A stretch of 64,000 nucleotides of DNA from Flaveria trinervia (GCA_025506515.1 CM046443.1:19483228-19547227), one strand, 5' to 3'. Shown: positions 20,928 to 32,689, counted from the stretch's first letter. Notes: generated by a model from the letters alone, not told the origin. Program-made: numbers and translations.

Positions 20928-23900
20928 ATGGCAAATCTTACATGGAGCAAGCTCCATAATGTCAGCGGTTATTTAACCCTAATGTGCCCGAAGCTGAGGG
21001 ACTCAGAGATATCATCAGATTCATCTCTACAACAAGGGTAGCTTATGCTATCAGTGTTAGACCCACCATCTATGAGAACCTCATAAGGTCTTTCTGGAAT
21101 TCAGCTGAAGTGATTCAAGAAGATGGTGTTAGAACTTTATCTGGAAGAATTGATAATGATCATACTCTAAGCATGACTAAAGATTCTGTAAGAAGATTTT
21201 TGCACTTTGGTGATGATGCTGATGCACCACTAGAGCTGGATGAGGATGAAATAACCACCTTCTTTGTTGAGATTGGGTATGAAGGAGGATTTAAAGCTAA
21301 ACAGATTGTAAAAGGATTAGTTGATTTGCACTGGGGATTCCTAATCCACCTCTTTCAGCACTGTCTATCCAAGAGAAAAACAGGGTGGAATGATATTCCA
21401 ATCACCACTTCCTCAGCAATTTGTGCTCCCTGCACAAACAGACCATTCAACATGTCTGCCTATGTATTTAATGGCCTGATTTCAAACATACAAAAGGGGA
21501 GAAGATACAAGTTCTTGATGTATCCAAGATTCATTCGGTACTCGATAAATGAAGCATTCCCAGATCTTGATACCGAGGGACCAGTGCTTGATATTCCTCA
21601 TTATGATACAAAATCATACAAGTACATTAAGAAGAGGGACCCATAAACTTTTACAGTGGAACTCACTCACCTCTTCTTCCTTGGATCCTTCAACAGATAA
21701 ATCAAGAAGAACAAGGAAAAGAACAAGATGCTCAAGATCACAATGATGAAGAAGCTGCTGATGTATAAGCTGCTGGTGCTGATAAGCAAAGGTCAGTATC
21801 ATCCCATGATGGTGCAGGGCTGATTATCATACTGAACCTAAAATTCATGACTATGCATCTCCATTTGTACCTTTACCACAACCAACTCCACAACCATCAC
21901 GACAACCATCACCACAACCATCTCAACAACCATCACCACAACCATCACCAATATCCCAACCACCAATATCACCACCTCATCACTCACCAATATCACCACA
22001 TCAACCATTGCCTACCCATGATACTCCATCTGAGTTTGGAGACTCAACAAGCACATCTAAAGCTTCCAAATCATCTTTGGATGAGGAGGATCATCATGCT
22101 CAAATGCCCATAAGGAGAGTCACTTTTGAGACTGCTCCCTCGGAGAGTTTTGTTGAGTCTAATGTAAATAGACCAGATGAAAAATATGAGTTAATCTCTG
22201 AGCTCTTACAAAAAATTGAAAGGATGGAAAGAATATTGAATAGGAGGGCTAGAATCATTAATGATAGGATTTTAGAGCTTGATGAAAAGGAGCAGGAGTT
22301 AAAAGAGCTTAAAGTAAAACATGAAGCTAAAAAAAAGGAGAAAGAGAAAGAGACTGAAAACTTAAAAGCTGCACTTAACCATTCGAGAGAAGAAGTAAGT
22401 GGCCATGTTGATACACTTGCCATCCAAACTATAGCTATGGAAGAGCAAGAAGATATGATTGAAGAACAAGGAGAGATAATCTCTAATCTCTAAAGTCAAA
22501 TGGATAGCCAAATTAAAAGAATCACAGAACTTGAGATGTTGATTGAAATACAAAGATGTGATGATGCTAAAGAAAATAAAAAGGATGAAGAAGGAATGAT
22601 GACTGATGAGAAACAATCATCTCCTTAAAATGTTGAAAAAGAAGAAGATGTTGGCAAAGCAAAGAATGAAGAATCAAGTCTAGAGATTATGGTTTATTCT
22701 GGGCAATCAGAGGCTACTCAAACTGAGAAAACTAAATTTGAAGAATTAATCAGTGCTTTGGATAGCTTTACTTCTGAAGAATTCACAATAGATGAAGATT
22801 TTTGGGATTTTGTTGCAGACCAGAGGACCAACTCTGAACCTATTGTAGTCATTCCTCAATCTCCGTTCCATTGGAGAAAGAGTTGAGCATGCAAATGGTA
22901 CCTGCTGTGTCACTATCCGAAGAACCAAAAGATATGATTAAAAAGTTTGTGAAAAAGAAAAAGAAAGGTAAGAAAAAGAGGTTGATGATCAAGAAAACAT
23001 ACAAAAAGAGGCTGAAAAATTACCTGAGGAGATGAAACAAGCTGAATCCTCTTTTCGTCCTCCACTTCAAACTTATACCAAAAAGAAGAAATACTTATCT
23101 GAGAAAGCTAAAAGAAAAAGACCCATTAAAGAATAAGAACCAACCAAGAAAGCCAAACCAGATGACCCAAGATGTCTTGCTGCAATAGCAGAATTCCTGG
23201 AAGAACATGAAAAAGCTGAGGCACAATTGAAGAAACCAGCTATATTCATTGATCTAGAAGAAGGAGAGATTGAGGGAGGATATAATGCTGATGAGCATGA
23301 AGATGTTGACAGCCCTGTGGCAAAAGAAAGATGTGTGGAAGAAATAGTGTCAAAGGCTCGAACAGATGACCTGATGATAAAAGCCATGTTTTTGATCAAT
23401 CACGGGTATGATCCAGATGTAGTCTTTGGTATGACATATGAAGGAATGAAGGAAGAAGAAGAAAAGGTCAATAAACTGCTAGATCCAACCTTTGAAACTA
23501 AGTATGAAAGATCATTCACCAGAAAGGTCCCTGTGCCAAAATGTCTGCTATGAAGAAATCAACCTCAACACCTAAACCACTATTTCTTGATCCTTATAGC
23601 ATGTCAGATAAGGAAATGAAGTATTATCTCTCAAGCCAAGGTTCACAAGAAGGAAGCTTGGAAATATGAAAACAAACTCATTAAGGGCTGTAACTCTCCA
23701 AATGATTAATGAAAAGAAAGATAGACTCAAGAAGATAGAAGAAGAAATCATAAGCAAAAAGCCAAGTTCAAGAGTAACTGCTCAAGACATGCTGCTAAAA
23801 CAAACAGATCAAGAATTGTTGGCTCCTATACTCGACAAATACCTTGAATGGTTTGCAGAACCCTTAATAATAAAACTACAAGAAGGGTTAACTACTACTG

Positions 23901-24903
23901 AGTTACCTAGAGGTGTGTCTATTCCAAAAGGCAAAGTAGATCAGAAAATAATTGCATGGAAGTATGACAGCACTTGGAACATGTTTATGGTTAAAAGGGT
24001 CTTCGGGCTGGTCCAATTCTTTACAAAGTATTCTGCTCTTGTCAATGCCGCGGAGATCCATGACCTAAAAGAACTAGCTCAACTGGAATTGATCAATCAC
24101 TCTGCTATGTTGAGGGGATATGAATTTGAAAACATACTCAGAATGTTCAAAAGAACTGACAATTTCAAATCATTAAAGGCAATATGCATAAGGAAAGATA
24201 GGTCATTTATTAATCCCTTGAGAAGAAGAAGACAAAGCAAGCAGAAGAAGTTGTGTTTCCTGAGTTGAAAGTGAAACCAACAGAATCTTTAAAAAAAAAT
24301 GGTGTTTGGTACTCATTCCTCTACACCCATCTTAAATGTGTACTATGATGAAAAACCCTATAAGATGGTGATGGAATAAAGTAGGAGGAAAGGAGGGTGC
24401 TGAAATAAGGCTATTTAATGGATATGAACTAAGGTTGCTTGATGAATCCTACATTCACTATATCTATACCAGACACTTCAGGGAAATAAACAATAAACTG
24501 GAGAGCAAGATATGTACTTCTTCCTAAAGTGAATCAAGTTGCTAAAAATGACTTTTAATCGTATCATTACCAAAAGAGAAAAAAGGAAGAAAAAGAAGAC
24601 TCCACTGCAGTTAGGCAACATTGTTAAACTTGAAGTTGATGTAGATGGTGCTCTTCTAATTCATAGGGATGGGATTTCTACGGTGTCCATTTGGGAACCA
24701 ATCTCACTCAAGTAACTACCACTTCAAGCCATTCAAAACATGAGCAGAATGAAGATTCATGTACTAAACAGAGATAAAATGTCTGATGCTCAAGATTTTG
24801 TTAACATGATCAAGGCAATTTTGAATCTAGCATATGCAACACCTTCTTCACCATCACAAGACCTAGCAGAATCCTCACAACATCAATCACCTCCCAAACA
24901 TTA
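20928..24903 (+). pseudogene. extra 3' ORF of element D
   Basis: The ATG at 20928 (MANLTWSKLHNV) lies in a different frame from the main N-terminal domain at 20984-21646, which reads DIIRFISTTRVAYAISVRPT, later LIRSFWNSAEV, HWGFLIHLFQHCLS and FLMYPRFIRYSINEAF. This domain is the same as 61984-63084 in H and is common in Asteraceae copia elements. A Pro-rich repeat follows (21880-22010), then a coiled coil (22190-22490: LLQKIERMERILNRR, KEQELKELKVKHEAKKKEKE), a Lys/Glu-rich middle, and a C-terminal module with KIIAWKYD and VKRVFG (23940-24010). About eight stops or frameshifts are present. Function is unknown. I see neither a signal peptide nor a membrane segment, so 'envelope' is not supported by this copy. 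Confidence 0.75.
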
Positions 24904-24925
24904 AAGAACATGGGCTGTATAATCC

Positions 24926-24938
24926 TTAGCGGGAGTAT
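24926..24938 (+). other. polypurine tract of D
   Basis: TTAGCGGGAGTAT lies immediately before the 3' LTR start TGTTGCACCC. One C interrupts the purine run. Confidence 0.7.
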
Positions 24939-25632
24939 TGTTGCACCCTGAAAGGATTTCAATGGCTTATTTGATGATTGCTTTGCTGGAATCCCATAAG
25001 TCCAAAAAGAAGTGTGGATGAAGATCCTGCTCAAGAAAAACCAAGTATAGTCTTCTGTATTGTCAATGCTGAAGACATAAAACAAATACGGACAAGTATT
25101 TGTTCTTCCGCATTGACAAATGCGGAAGACCAAGAATCAATGCGAACAAGACTTTGCTCTCCGCATTTGACAATTGCAGATGACTGAACAAATGCGCAAA
25201 AGTATTTGTTCATCCGCATTAACCAATGCGGATGACCAACATATTAATGTGGATGATCAAGTGAAGAAATTCTGATCAAGTAACTCATCCGCATTTGTCA
25301 ATGCGGATGAACAAGCAAAGATGCAGGTCAAGACTTAGACTAGTTCTAATGTAATAGGTCAGGGGTAGTTTAATCATTTTGTAAAAGGCATCTTGTCTAC
25401 CTATAAATAGAATAGAAAACCTCATACATGTGGTGATGACTGATAGATATAAAGAATAGTTTGTTGTCTTTTATTCTCTGTAATCAATCACTTTCATTAA
25501 TACATACAAAAGTATTTATGAGTATAATTCTTGCATTGAATGTTCTTTGATTGTTTGTTTCCGCCATTCAATCATTGACTTGATTACCATATTCGATTCA
25601 TAGTAAGAATCTCAATCTTACTAACCCAGTCA
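24939..25632 (+). repeat. 3' LTR of element D
   Basis: 694 bp, TGTTGCACCC...ACCCAGTCA, followed by the CCAAT duplication. It holds three perfect or near-perfect hairpins: 25105-25128 (CTTCCGCATT/AATGCGGAAG), 25210-25235 and 25285-25310 (both TCATCCGCATT/AATGCGGATGA, with loops AACC and TGTC). TATA box CTATAAATAG at 25401-25410. Confidence 0.92.
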
Positions 25633-26472
25633 CCAATGTATTTCAATGGCTTTAACGCCTACTAGTTAATGTGCACGGCTTCTGATCCGTTTACAAAAAC
25701 AAAGGTCTCGGATACCTTTCAAGAAGCTTCAAAAGCTAGAATGAACATCGTTAGGACCTGGGCTTTTAGTGATGGTGGTAGCAAACCCCTACAAACATAT
25801 CTTGGTGTTTACAATGAAGACATGTTTAAGGTTATAAATTTAGTCATTCATCAATTTCTTTATTTTTTCCTTATATATATACATATATTAATTTTATTTA
25901 AAGTAGCTAAACGTTATATATACTACACATCAAGTAGCTAGGATATTATATATATATATATATATATATATTATAAATAATTCTAGCGTGCAATAACCAC
26001 CTTAGTTTTTCATTCTAGGGATTGGATTTTGTGATATCAGAAGCCCAAAAACACGGACCTTTTTTTAATTCTAAGCTTGGTCAATTATTGGGATGATCTT
26101 GGAGGTAAACGACAATACGTTCAATGGGCTAGGGATCATGGTGGCCAGTCCTTGAACAACGACGATGAATTCTTCTCAAACGTCATCATCAAAGGATATG
26201 ACAAGAATCGTGTGAGGGTATGGATATTAATTTTCTATCATATATTTTAATATGTATGTTGGTGCGCATGTTGAAAAAACTATATATATTTTAATATGTA
26301 TGTTGGTGCGCGTGTTGAAAAAACTATTCAACATACTTACAGAGCATTCTTACAAGACACAATTCAATAACTGGTGTTACCTATAAGGACGATCCCACCA
26401 TTTTTGCATGGGAGCTGATGAACAAACCCCGTTGTCAAACTGATCTTTCGGGGAAGACACTCCAGGTTCATT
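25633..26472 (+). pseudogene. endo-beta-1,4-mannanase copy 2, exons a (rest), b and c
   Basis: Continues the reading frame of 10672-10760 after element D. Exon a (to 25830) encodes MYFNGFNAY-stop-LM, then TKVSDTFQEASKARMNIVRTWAFSDGG and LGVYNEDMFK. Exon b (26019-about 26217) encodes GLDFVISEAQKHG, then a one-base insertion in a T run shifts the frame before DDLGGKRQYVQWARDHGGQS. Exon c (about 26339-26472) encodes DDPTIFAWELMNKP. TGG became TAG in AYWLM, and the catalytic acid/base Glu of NEP is Lys (GAA to AAA), whereas copy 1 keeps Glu. Introns keep GT/AG ends. Exons d and e are absent because gypsy element B starts in the following intron at 26586. The gene would hydrolyse cell-wall mannan; this copy is inactive on several grounds. 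Confidence 0.88.
26241..26326 (+). repeat. tandem duplication of about 44 bp in the mannanase intron
   Basis: TATATTTTAATATGTATG...GTTGAAAAAACTA occurs at 26241-26282 and again at 26285-26326 with one base difference. Gene copy 1 has a single unit at about 6473-6513. Confidence 0.9.
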
Positions 26473-26585
26473 TTCTCTTGTCTAATCCTCTACCCAGCTA
26501 AACTGTAACATATACATATATAAAAATCTTAAGACAACGTACCATCACATTATACATAATGAAATCAAGGAAATCTTGTACTCTT

Positions 26586-28777
26586 TGTAAGGCCCCGTTT
26601 CTGGGACGCTTACAGTTGGTCAATCATCGCACATAAAACATATATTTTCATTAAATTAAAAAAACATTGCAGCGGAATCATCAAAATAGACATCTCAATT
26701 CTTTATAAAAGCTTTTGCAAAACAATACATTGTTCTCAAATTATAAAATACATGTTGCATTACATCACAAAAGCATTATAAAAATGGAAGTCATGCAAAA
26801 AAGCTAAGTAGCCGCCCCGTTGCATTATATCACAAAAGCATTATAAAATACATGTTGCATTACAACATTACCTGCCAACTGGAAACACATAAAAGTCAGC
26901 GTTGCTGAGTAAGTTCTAGTTTTAATTTAAAACATACTTTGTCTTTCGTTAAAGCCGTTCTTTGCTTTCTTTCAAAATCATACTATACTATCGTACATGA
27001 TGACATATCGTACATACACATAGATAATAACATTATTATCTTCATTATTCGTTCGTTCATTCCGTACATTCGTTATTAAATCTTTACTTTGATTTGGACA
27101 AATGCAATGTACTTCACCCCACCGTATGCATAAAGCCGGTACTGGGCCTGAGGTCTTTCATAGACCTCGAACATTATGCACGAAGTCGACTCCAGTACCA
27201 AGGGTAAGCGGCAAGGGTCCCATACATATGTTAATCACAAGGATTGAACCCTAGTGTGCATCCTTTTGGGGTAATTAACACGCCCACAGTTGAGCTAACA
27301 CCCTTCATTGGTGTGAACCTCCATACACATGCTTAATCACACGGATCAAGCCCCAGTGTGCATCCTTCTAGGGTAGCTAACCCGCACACAGTTGAGCTAA
27401 CACCCTTCATTGGGTGTGAACCTCCTTACGTTTGCTTGCAAGCCTTTCATACTTTCATTCGTTCATTAATGCATGCATTCATCATTTCGTTCCTCTTTTC
27501 ATTATCTTCCACTTTACGTTACATAATACTTTCCATTTCATTCATTAACATTCAACGCAAAGCCATGGGAACATAATCATACATAACAAGGAACATGAAT
27601 AGAAACATACAGCATCACCATACAAGGCACAACATACATACATCACATACATCATACATACAATTGTGCATAAGCACCCTTCATGCATCAAGCCCATCAT
27701 AACGTCTACGACCTCGAAAGTCAACTTACATGAACCCCCGGGAATCCCTCAAGTCAAAGCCTACATAATATTGTTCCCCCACAAACCAGCAAATAAACTA
27801 AGTTCTTTCGAGTGCATGAGCCCTATTTAGGCGTATGGACCGTATTCCGTCGCATGGCCTTCCATACGCATGAGAACACTTAGGCATATGGGCACTATGG
27901 GAGAATGAACACTTAGGAGTATGGGCACTATGGGGTGAATGAAAACTTAGGCATATGGACTCCCAGTCGCATGACTCCCATGCGTATGAACCTCAGTCTC
28001 ATGGTATTCGCGTGTATGGGCTTCAGTCGTATGACCTTCATCCGCATTTCACCCAGTCGCTTGACCCTCATCCGCATTTCCTAGTCGCATGACCATCATG
28101 TGTATGACTCTCAGTCCCATGGCACCATGCACATGGTCTTCAATCGCATGACTTTCGGACGTATGGTCTCCGGTCGCATGCCATTCGGTCGCCTGGCTTC
28201 CAGTCATACAGCCCTAGTTGGGTGTAGAATACAGTCTTCCGCAAACCTAACCTGCAATTTTCGGCTTCCAAACCCTCTCAAACCTGTTCTAAGCTCAAAT
28301 CAACCATCCTAAACCTTAGGAACACATACCACAACACCATTCAAGCACAACCAAGCCCAAAATCAAACCCCACCCGAATCATACACATACACATACAAAC
28401 GGGTTTTCATCCAACATAACCAAAAATGATTTGCCATGTGTTCTAGCCCCAAAATTAGTGGAAAACGTGTAAAAAAGGGGTCCTAGAACTCACACCTTGA
28501 AAGCCTCTTCAAGTAGAGCTTCTCACAAACTCGTTTGACTTCGATTTTCGCACTTGATTCTTCGAGAAACACCAAGTTTAGCTTTTGCTCCTTTCTCTTT
28601 CTCTCTCTAGCCGAATGGAAGGGGAGAATGAGGGGAGAATGGGCTGACGTGCCCCTTTTATACCCCCACTCCTCCAAAGATTTTTCTATTTTGGCAAGTT
28701 TGGTCCCTCGACTTTGGGCTTTATTTCTTTCTTTCTGTTTTTCTTCTTTCTTTGGCTTCAAAATAACGGGTGTTACA
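26586..28777 (-). repeat. 3' LTR of gypsy element B
   Basis: 2.19 kb; in sense it starts TGTAACACCC (28777 downward) and ends GGGGCCTTACA (26586). It is collinear with 51146-52405 and, inverted, with 52406-54343. Positions 27830-28200 carry a motif array (CAGTCGCATGACC, CATACGCATGA and similar). Confidence 0.88.
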
Positions 28778-28790
28778 AGTCCACCCCTTA
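28778..28790 (-). other. polypurine tract of B
   Basis: In sense TAAGGGGTGGACT immediately precedes the LTR start TGTAACACCC. Confidence 0.75.
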
Positions 28791-28814
28791 AATAGGTTTC
28801 GTCCCTGAAACTTG

Positions 28815-29391
28815 TTATTCCTCGAACAGACGTGGGTAATGCCGTCTCATCTCTTCTTCAGTCTCCCATGTAGCCTCGGATCCTTTCCTGTGCTTTCACT
28901 GTACACGCACAAGAGGAACCACTTTATCCCTTAGCCTCTTCTCTTTTCGATCAATGATCACCACGAGTTGCTCCATATAATTGAGCCGTTCATCGACTGC
29001 GATATCCTCAAGTGGAACAATCACATCCTCGTCTGCCAAACATTTCCTTAGATGAGATACGTGAAATGTCAGGTGAATTCCACTTAACTCATCTGGTAAC
29101 TCCAGTCTATAGGCCACCTCTCCTACTCGAGCGATGATTCAGAAAGGCCCTATGTACCTTGGGCTCAACTTGCCCCGCTTTCTAAACCGAATGATACCCT
29201 TCCACAGATAGACCTTCAACATGACATTGTCATCCACCTGGAACTCAATCGGTCTACGTCGTTTATGAGCAACGACTTCTATCTATCTTTGGATGCCTTC
29301 TAGAAGGCCTTGATCTTTTCAACCTTCTTAGTCATAGCCTTAATTATCTTGACGCTTCCTAACTCTTTCGGACCAATATCACCCTAACAGA
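28815..29391 (-). pseudogene. gypsy integrase C-terminus (B)
   Basis: The minus strand encodes KELGSVKIIKAMTKKVEKIKA, then RRRPIEFQVDDNVMLKVYLWKG, KRGKLSPRYIGPF, AYRLELPDELSGIHLTFHVS and, after a stop, KHRKGSEATWETEEEMRRHYP with the final stop at 28815. This is the DNA-binding end of a gypsy integrase with the GPF/Y-like block and the tail found in plant chromovirus-type elements. TGG became TGA in the VQW position. It begins at about 29391, exactly where the LTR of E starts, so its upstream part was separated by E. Confidence 0.85.
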
Positions 29392-30135
29392 TGGGTGTTC
29401 TGCATCTAAGTAGCTTAGGAGCTTAATATAAATGTCTGTCATGTCTTACATATATGTAATGAATGAGTTGCATGAAATACAATATGTGATGATGCTTATA
29501 ATATTTAATGTTTCATTTTTTATTTTGTGATAAAGTATATTGAACTAACTATATAGGTTTGAGATTATTGTGTATAGTTCTTAGTCGATAATGATTGAGA
29601 AATGTGTTCAAACTTAATTGTATGAAGTCTTCATGCGAATGGACCACGCTAATGAACCATACACATGAATAATTCATGCTAATGGACCGGTCGCACGATT
29701 GAACCAGGAAACTGGATCAGTCGCACGATTGAGACATAAGATTGACTCAGTCGCATGACCGAACCTTCAGTCGTGCGTATGGATAAATCGCATGATTCAG
29801 TCGCACAACTGAACCATGCTAATGGTTCAGTCGTACGATTGAAAAACCCTAACCTATAAATACCACTTAATTCGTGGAAAAACATAACAATTGAAGAGAT
29901 TTCGAAACACTTGAACACATACTTGTACCCTAGCCATCCAGAGACTCAAGAAAGCCTGTTCCAAGTTCATAGTTCCCGGTTGATCTTGTTCTAATCGTTC
30001 TAACGTTTGTTTAATCGTTAGATTGATCAGGACTGTGTTCTCACTGATTGGATCGCCAATCAAATAGGATTCCGCACTATTTGATATGGTTTCACGCATT
30101 ATCAGTTAGTACTCCGTACGTACATGGTCCTAACA
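29392..30135 (+). repeat. 5' LTR of element E
   Basis: Starts TGGGTGTTCTGCATC (the exact start is uncertain by a few bases) and ends TGGTCCTAACA. It is collinear with 5714-6472. A motif array (CAGTCGCACGATTGA, ATGCGAATGGACC) spans about 29630-29845, followed by a TATA box at 29855. Confidence 0.85.
29855..29862 (+). promoter_or_regulatory. LTR TATA box of E
   Basis: TATAAATA in the context CCCTAACCTATAAATACC, ten bases after the motif array ends. Confidence 0.75.
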
Positions 30136-30137
30136 AG

Positions 30138-30149
30138 TGGTATCAAAGC
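30138..30149 (+). other. primer binding site of E
   Basis: TGGTATCAAAGC, two bases after the LTR, is one base off the initiator tRNA-Met-type PBS TGGTATCAGAGC. Confidence 0.85.
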
Positions 30150-30689
30150 TTTGGCTCTTGATTTTGCGTGTGATTCGATTAGTCTCAGTGTAAAAATCAC
30201 ATTTTTCATTCAAAAGAGTCACCTTTTTTTAGTAAAACAGTGTTTTTGGCGTCTCCAGGTCTCAAAGTTTACGTTTTTCGGCATACGGCAGATTAGGGTT
30301 CTTGAAAATTTGAGTTTTTGTGTCAAAGAGTCAAAACCTTTGATTTTGCAAAAACAACAGCCTTCAGTCGCACGATTGGCTCAATCGCACGACTGAACTC
30401 AATCGCACACCCCATTCGCACGATTTAACTCAGTCGCTCACTCACTCGTACGACTGAACAGCCCCGTTCGCTTGTCTCCAATCACACACTCCATATGTAC
30501 GACTAAATCCAATCGCACGATTGAATTCCTTCACACCCTTTATTCGTACGACTGAGTCATCCGTGTTGGCCATCCGTATTTGTCCAATCGCACGATTGAC
30601 TCATCCGCATTTGTCTAATCGCACGATTGACTCATTCGCATATGTCCATTTGCACAAGGTTAAAGTTCAAAACTTCAAAGTTTAAAGAG
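30150..30689 (+). other. leader of E with motif array
   Basis: No gene. From about 30363 to 30655 the leader repeats the same words as the LTR (CAATCGCACGACTGAAC, ATTCGCACGATT, ATCCGCATTTGTC), so the array type occurs both upstream and downstream of the transcription start. Confidence 0.7.
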
Positions 30690-32657
30690 ATGGAAGATCA
30701 ATACTCTGCGTTTATTGCTAGAAGGGACTCTTGCATCCAGAACCTTCTACTTCTGGAAAATGAAATGGGAATCACAATAAACCACCTAAACTTATAACGT
30801 TAGATGATTACCCACAATGGAAACAACGATTCAAGATCTATTTAAATGGAGTCGATCCTAATCTTTGGGAATCAATTGAGACAGGTTATAGTATGCCAGT
30901 TGGGGCTGATGGTGTTAAGTTAACGTTGGGAGGTATGACTGATAGCCAGAAAGCGAAGTACAATGCTGAAAAGAAGGTGTATGCCGGTTGACTTCGTCGA
31001 TACCAAAAGATATTTTTTATCAGTTTTCTGAGAACAGACTGGCTAAGAAGTTATGGGAGTCCTTGGAGAAAAGATATGACGGGAATGCAACTTTAAAGGC
31101 ATTGAAGGCAAAGACTCTCAGAAAGGAATTTGATAACTTCTCTTCAATAGGAAAAGAAAGCTTGGACGACATAACTGACAGATTCTACCATCTGATGAGT
31201 GAGCTCAACACTCATGGGGTCACAACATCTATGGAAGATAAAGTGTCTAGCTTTGTTGATGGGTTTCTAGAGAAATAGGACTTATTTGTGTCTAATCAGA
31301 GACAAAACAATATACTTCCAAGTTAGACATAAATGACTTCATCTTGAAATTAAGGGAGGAGGAACTGAGGATGAAACACAGGTAACAGAAAGGATCCTAC
31401 GACCAGAATCCTTCACTTTATAACCCATCTCCCAACCCAACCAGTTCAGGAGCACTACTTCAAACTGCCAATGTGTCTAGTTCAGCAGGTCCTTTCGAAA
31501 CCATCTCTTGAGGACCAGAAATGTCAGGGTCATCCTCTACCAAATATATAGTGCCCAAAGCCAACACTACAAAGTTAAAGACTGAAAATCTTGGTAATAT
31601 CACGATGGAAGTAGCAAAGGAGCACATGGATCTCCTAGCAGCTGTTGTTCATTCTTATGATAGTCTAGTTGTAGGAAAGATCGAAAATTACCATCTAGGG
31701 GATGAAGATTACAAGCATATGGATGAAAATGAACTAGAAAGAATGGATATAATGTGGGCTTTGGCAAGTGCTGTTAGGAGAGCGAAACAATTTGTGAAAA
31801 AGACTGGACAGAACTTGGTAGCCACAAAAGACCCAACCTTTGGTTTCGACAAAACCAAAGTTACTTGCTTTAACTGTGGAGAAAAGGGGCATTTCAAACG
31901 TGAATGTGTAAAGCCCAAGAAAACAGGTAACGGAAATCCATTCTCATCCTTCAATCGTCAAGACAAACCCACGAGTGGAGCTACCTCGTCAAGCAAAGAG
32001 ACAAAGGCCTTGACTGCTCAAGATGACGAAGGACAAGATTGGACTTTCAGTTTTGTGTCTCTGGGTGAATCGAATATTGCCTGTGTCGAGGGATTGGATG
32101 ACGGCTGTTCAAGTGAAGGTGAAATTGCAGTTGAACTAGTGATGTCAGATAATGAAGAAAGTGTGAATGTGGTAAATCACCTAATTGAAGAAGATCTCAG
32201 AATGACATGTTCAGAATCTCCAGCATTCGAAGAGTCAAACTCTGCATTGATGGCGGATTCAACAGATTCTTCACAGGTAAGTACCAAAAACCAACTCTTT
32301 GAAAATCATGCTTGTAATGATTGTAATAAATTTAGAGAAAGCATTGATATTAAGTTTGCTAGGTTATTAGACTACAATGATAGCTTAGTAAATGATTTAC
32401 AACTATGCACAGAAGGTAATTGGATTTTAAAACAAAATGAGTGTAGTTATAAAGACAAAATAGAACTTTTAAATAAACAACTAAGGGAAGCCAAGGTTGT
32501 TGCTTTTAATCAAGCCAATGATATAAAGTTCTATTTAAATTCCTTGGAAGAAATTAAGAAAGAAAAAGCAGTTTTAGAAGTCGAAATCAATTCATCAAAA
32601 CAAAAACTGCATAACTGGACCACTTCTTCTCACATAGTTCAACACTTAGTGAAATAA
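30690..32657 (+). pseudogene. copia gag of element E
   Basis: The ATG at 30690 starts MEDQYSAFIARRDSC. The capsid follows in pieces: DDYPQWKQRFKIYLNGVDPNL, later IFYQFSENRLAKKLWESLEK and LKAKTLRKEFDNFSS (30988-31278). A 378-codon frame at 31521-32657 carries an intact CCHC knuckle CFNCGEKGHFKREC (about 31870-31911), a Ser/Lys linker, an acidic stretch, and a coiled coil (LNKQLREAKVVAF, SLEEIKKEKAVLEVEINS). Gag would form the particle and bind the RNA. Stops near 30796, 30989 and 31279 and the loss of frame at 31280-31510 inactivate it. The length of the frame after the knuckle fits the long-gag SIRE-like group. Confidence 0.85.
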
Positions 32658-32689
32658 AGAAATAACAAGGAAGGGTTAGGATACAAAGT

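Larger units (their letters stand above)
10761..25632 (+). mobile_element. Ty1/copia element D with extra 3' ORF, inserted in a mannanase exon
   Basis: A 14.9-kb element complete at both ends: LTRs at 10761-11448 and 24939-25632, PBS at 11450, gag, protease, integrase, RT and RNase H in copia order to 18254, a 2.7-kb spacer, the extra ORF to 24903, a polypurine tract, and a 5-bp target-site duplication. Pol features such as ACCSQVLWIQN and a long ORF after pol point to the SIRE/Maximus-like group of copia elements. All coding regions contain stops and frameshifts, and the two LTRs have diverged visibly, so it is an old, dead copy. Confidence 0.92.

Noticed and set aside
20984..21646. Host synaptobrevin/longin-like gene
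   Set aside because: Such labels are common in automatic annotation, but the domain lies inside a retrotransposon, recurs in H at the same place, and shows no SNARE motif.
22362..22616. Minus-strand Phe/Ser-rich frame
   Set aside because: Complement of the Lys/Glu-rich coiled coil of the extra ORF in D.
28483..28795. Frames on both strands near the start of B's LTR
   Set aside because: Purine-rich LTR sequence; equivalent positions in C's LTR do not keep the frames.
29392..29420. Target-site duplication for E
   Set aside because: Tested CAGA, ACAGA and neighbouring 5-mers against the sequence after 47394 (GATAC); none match.
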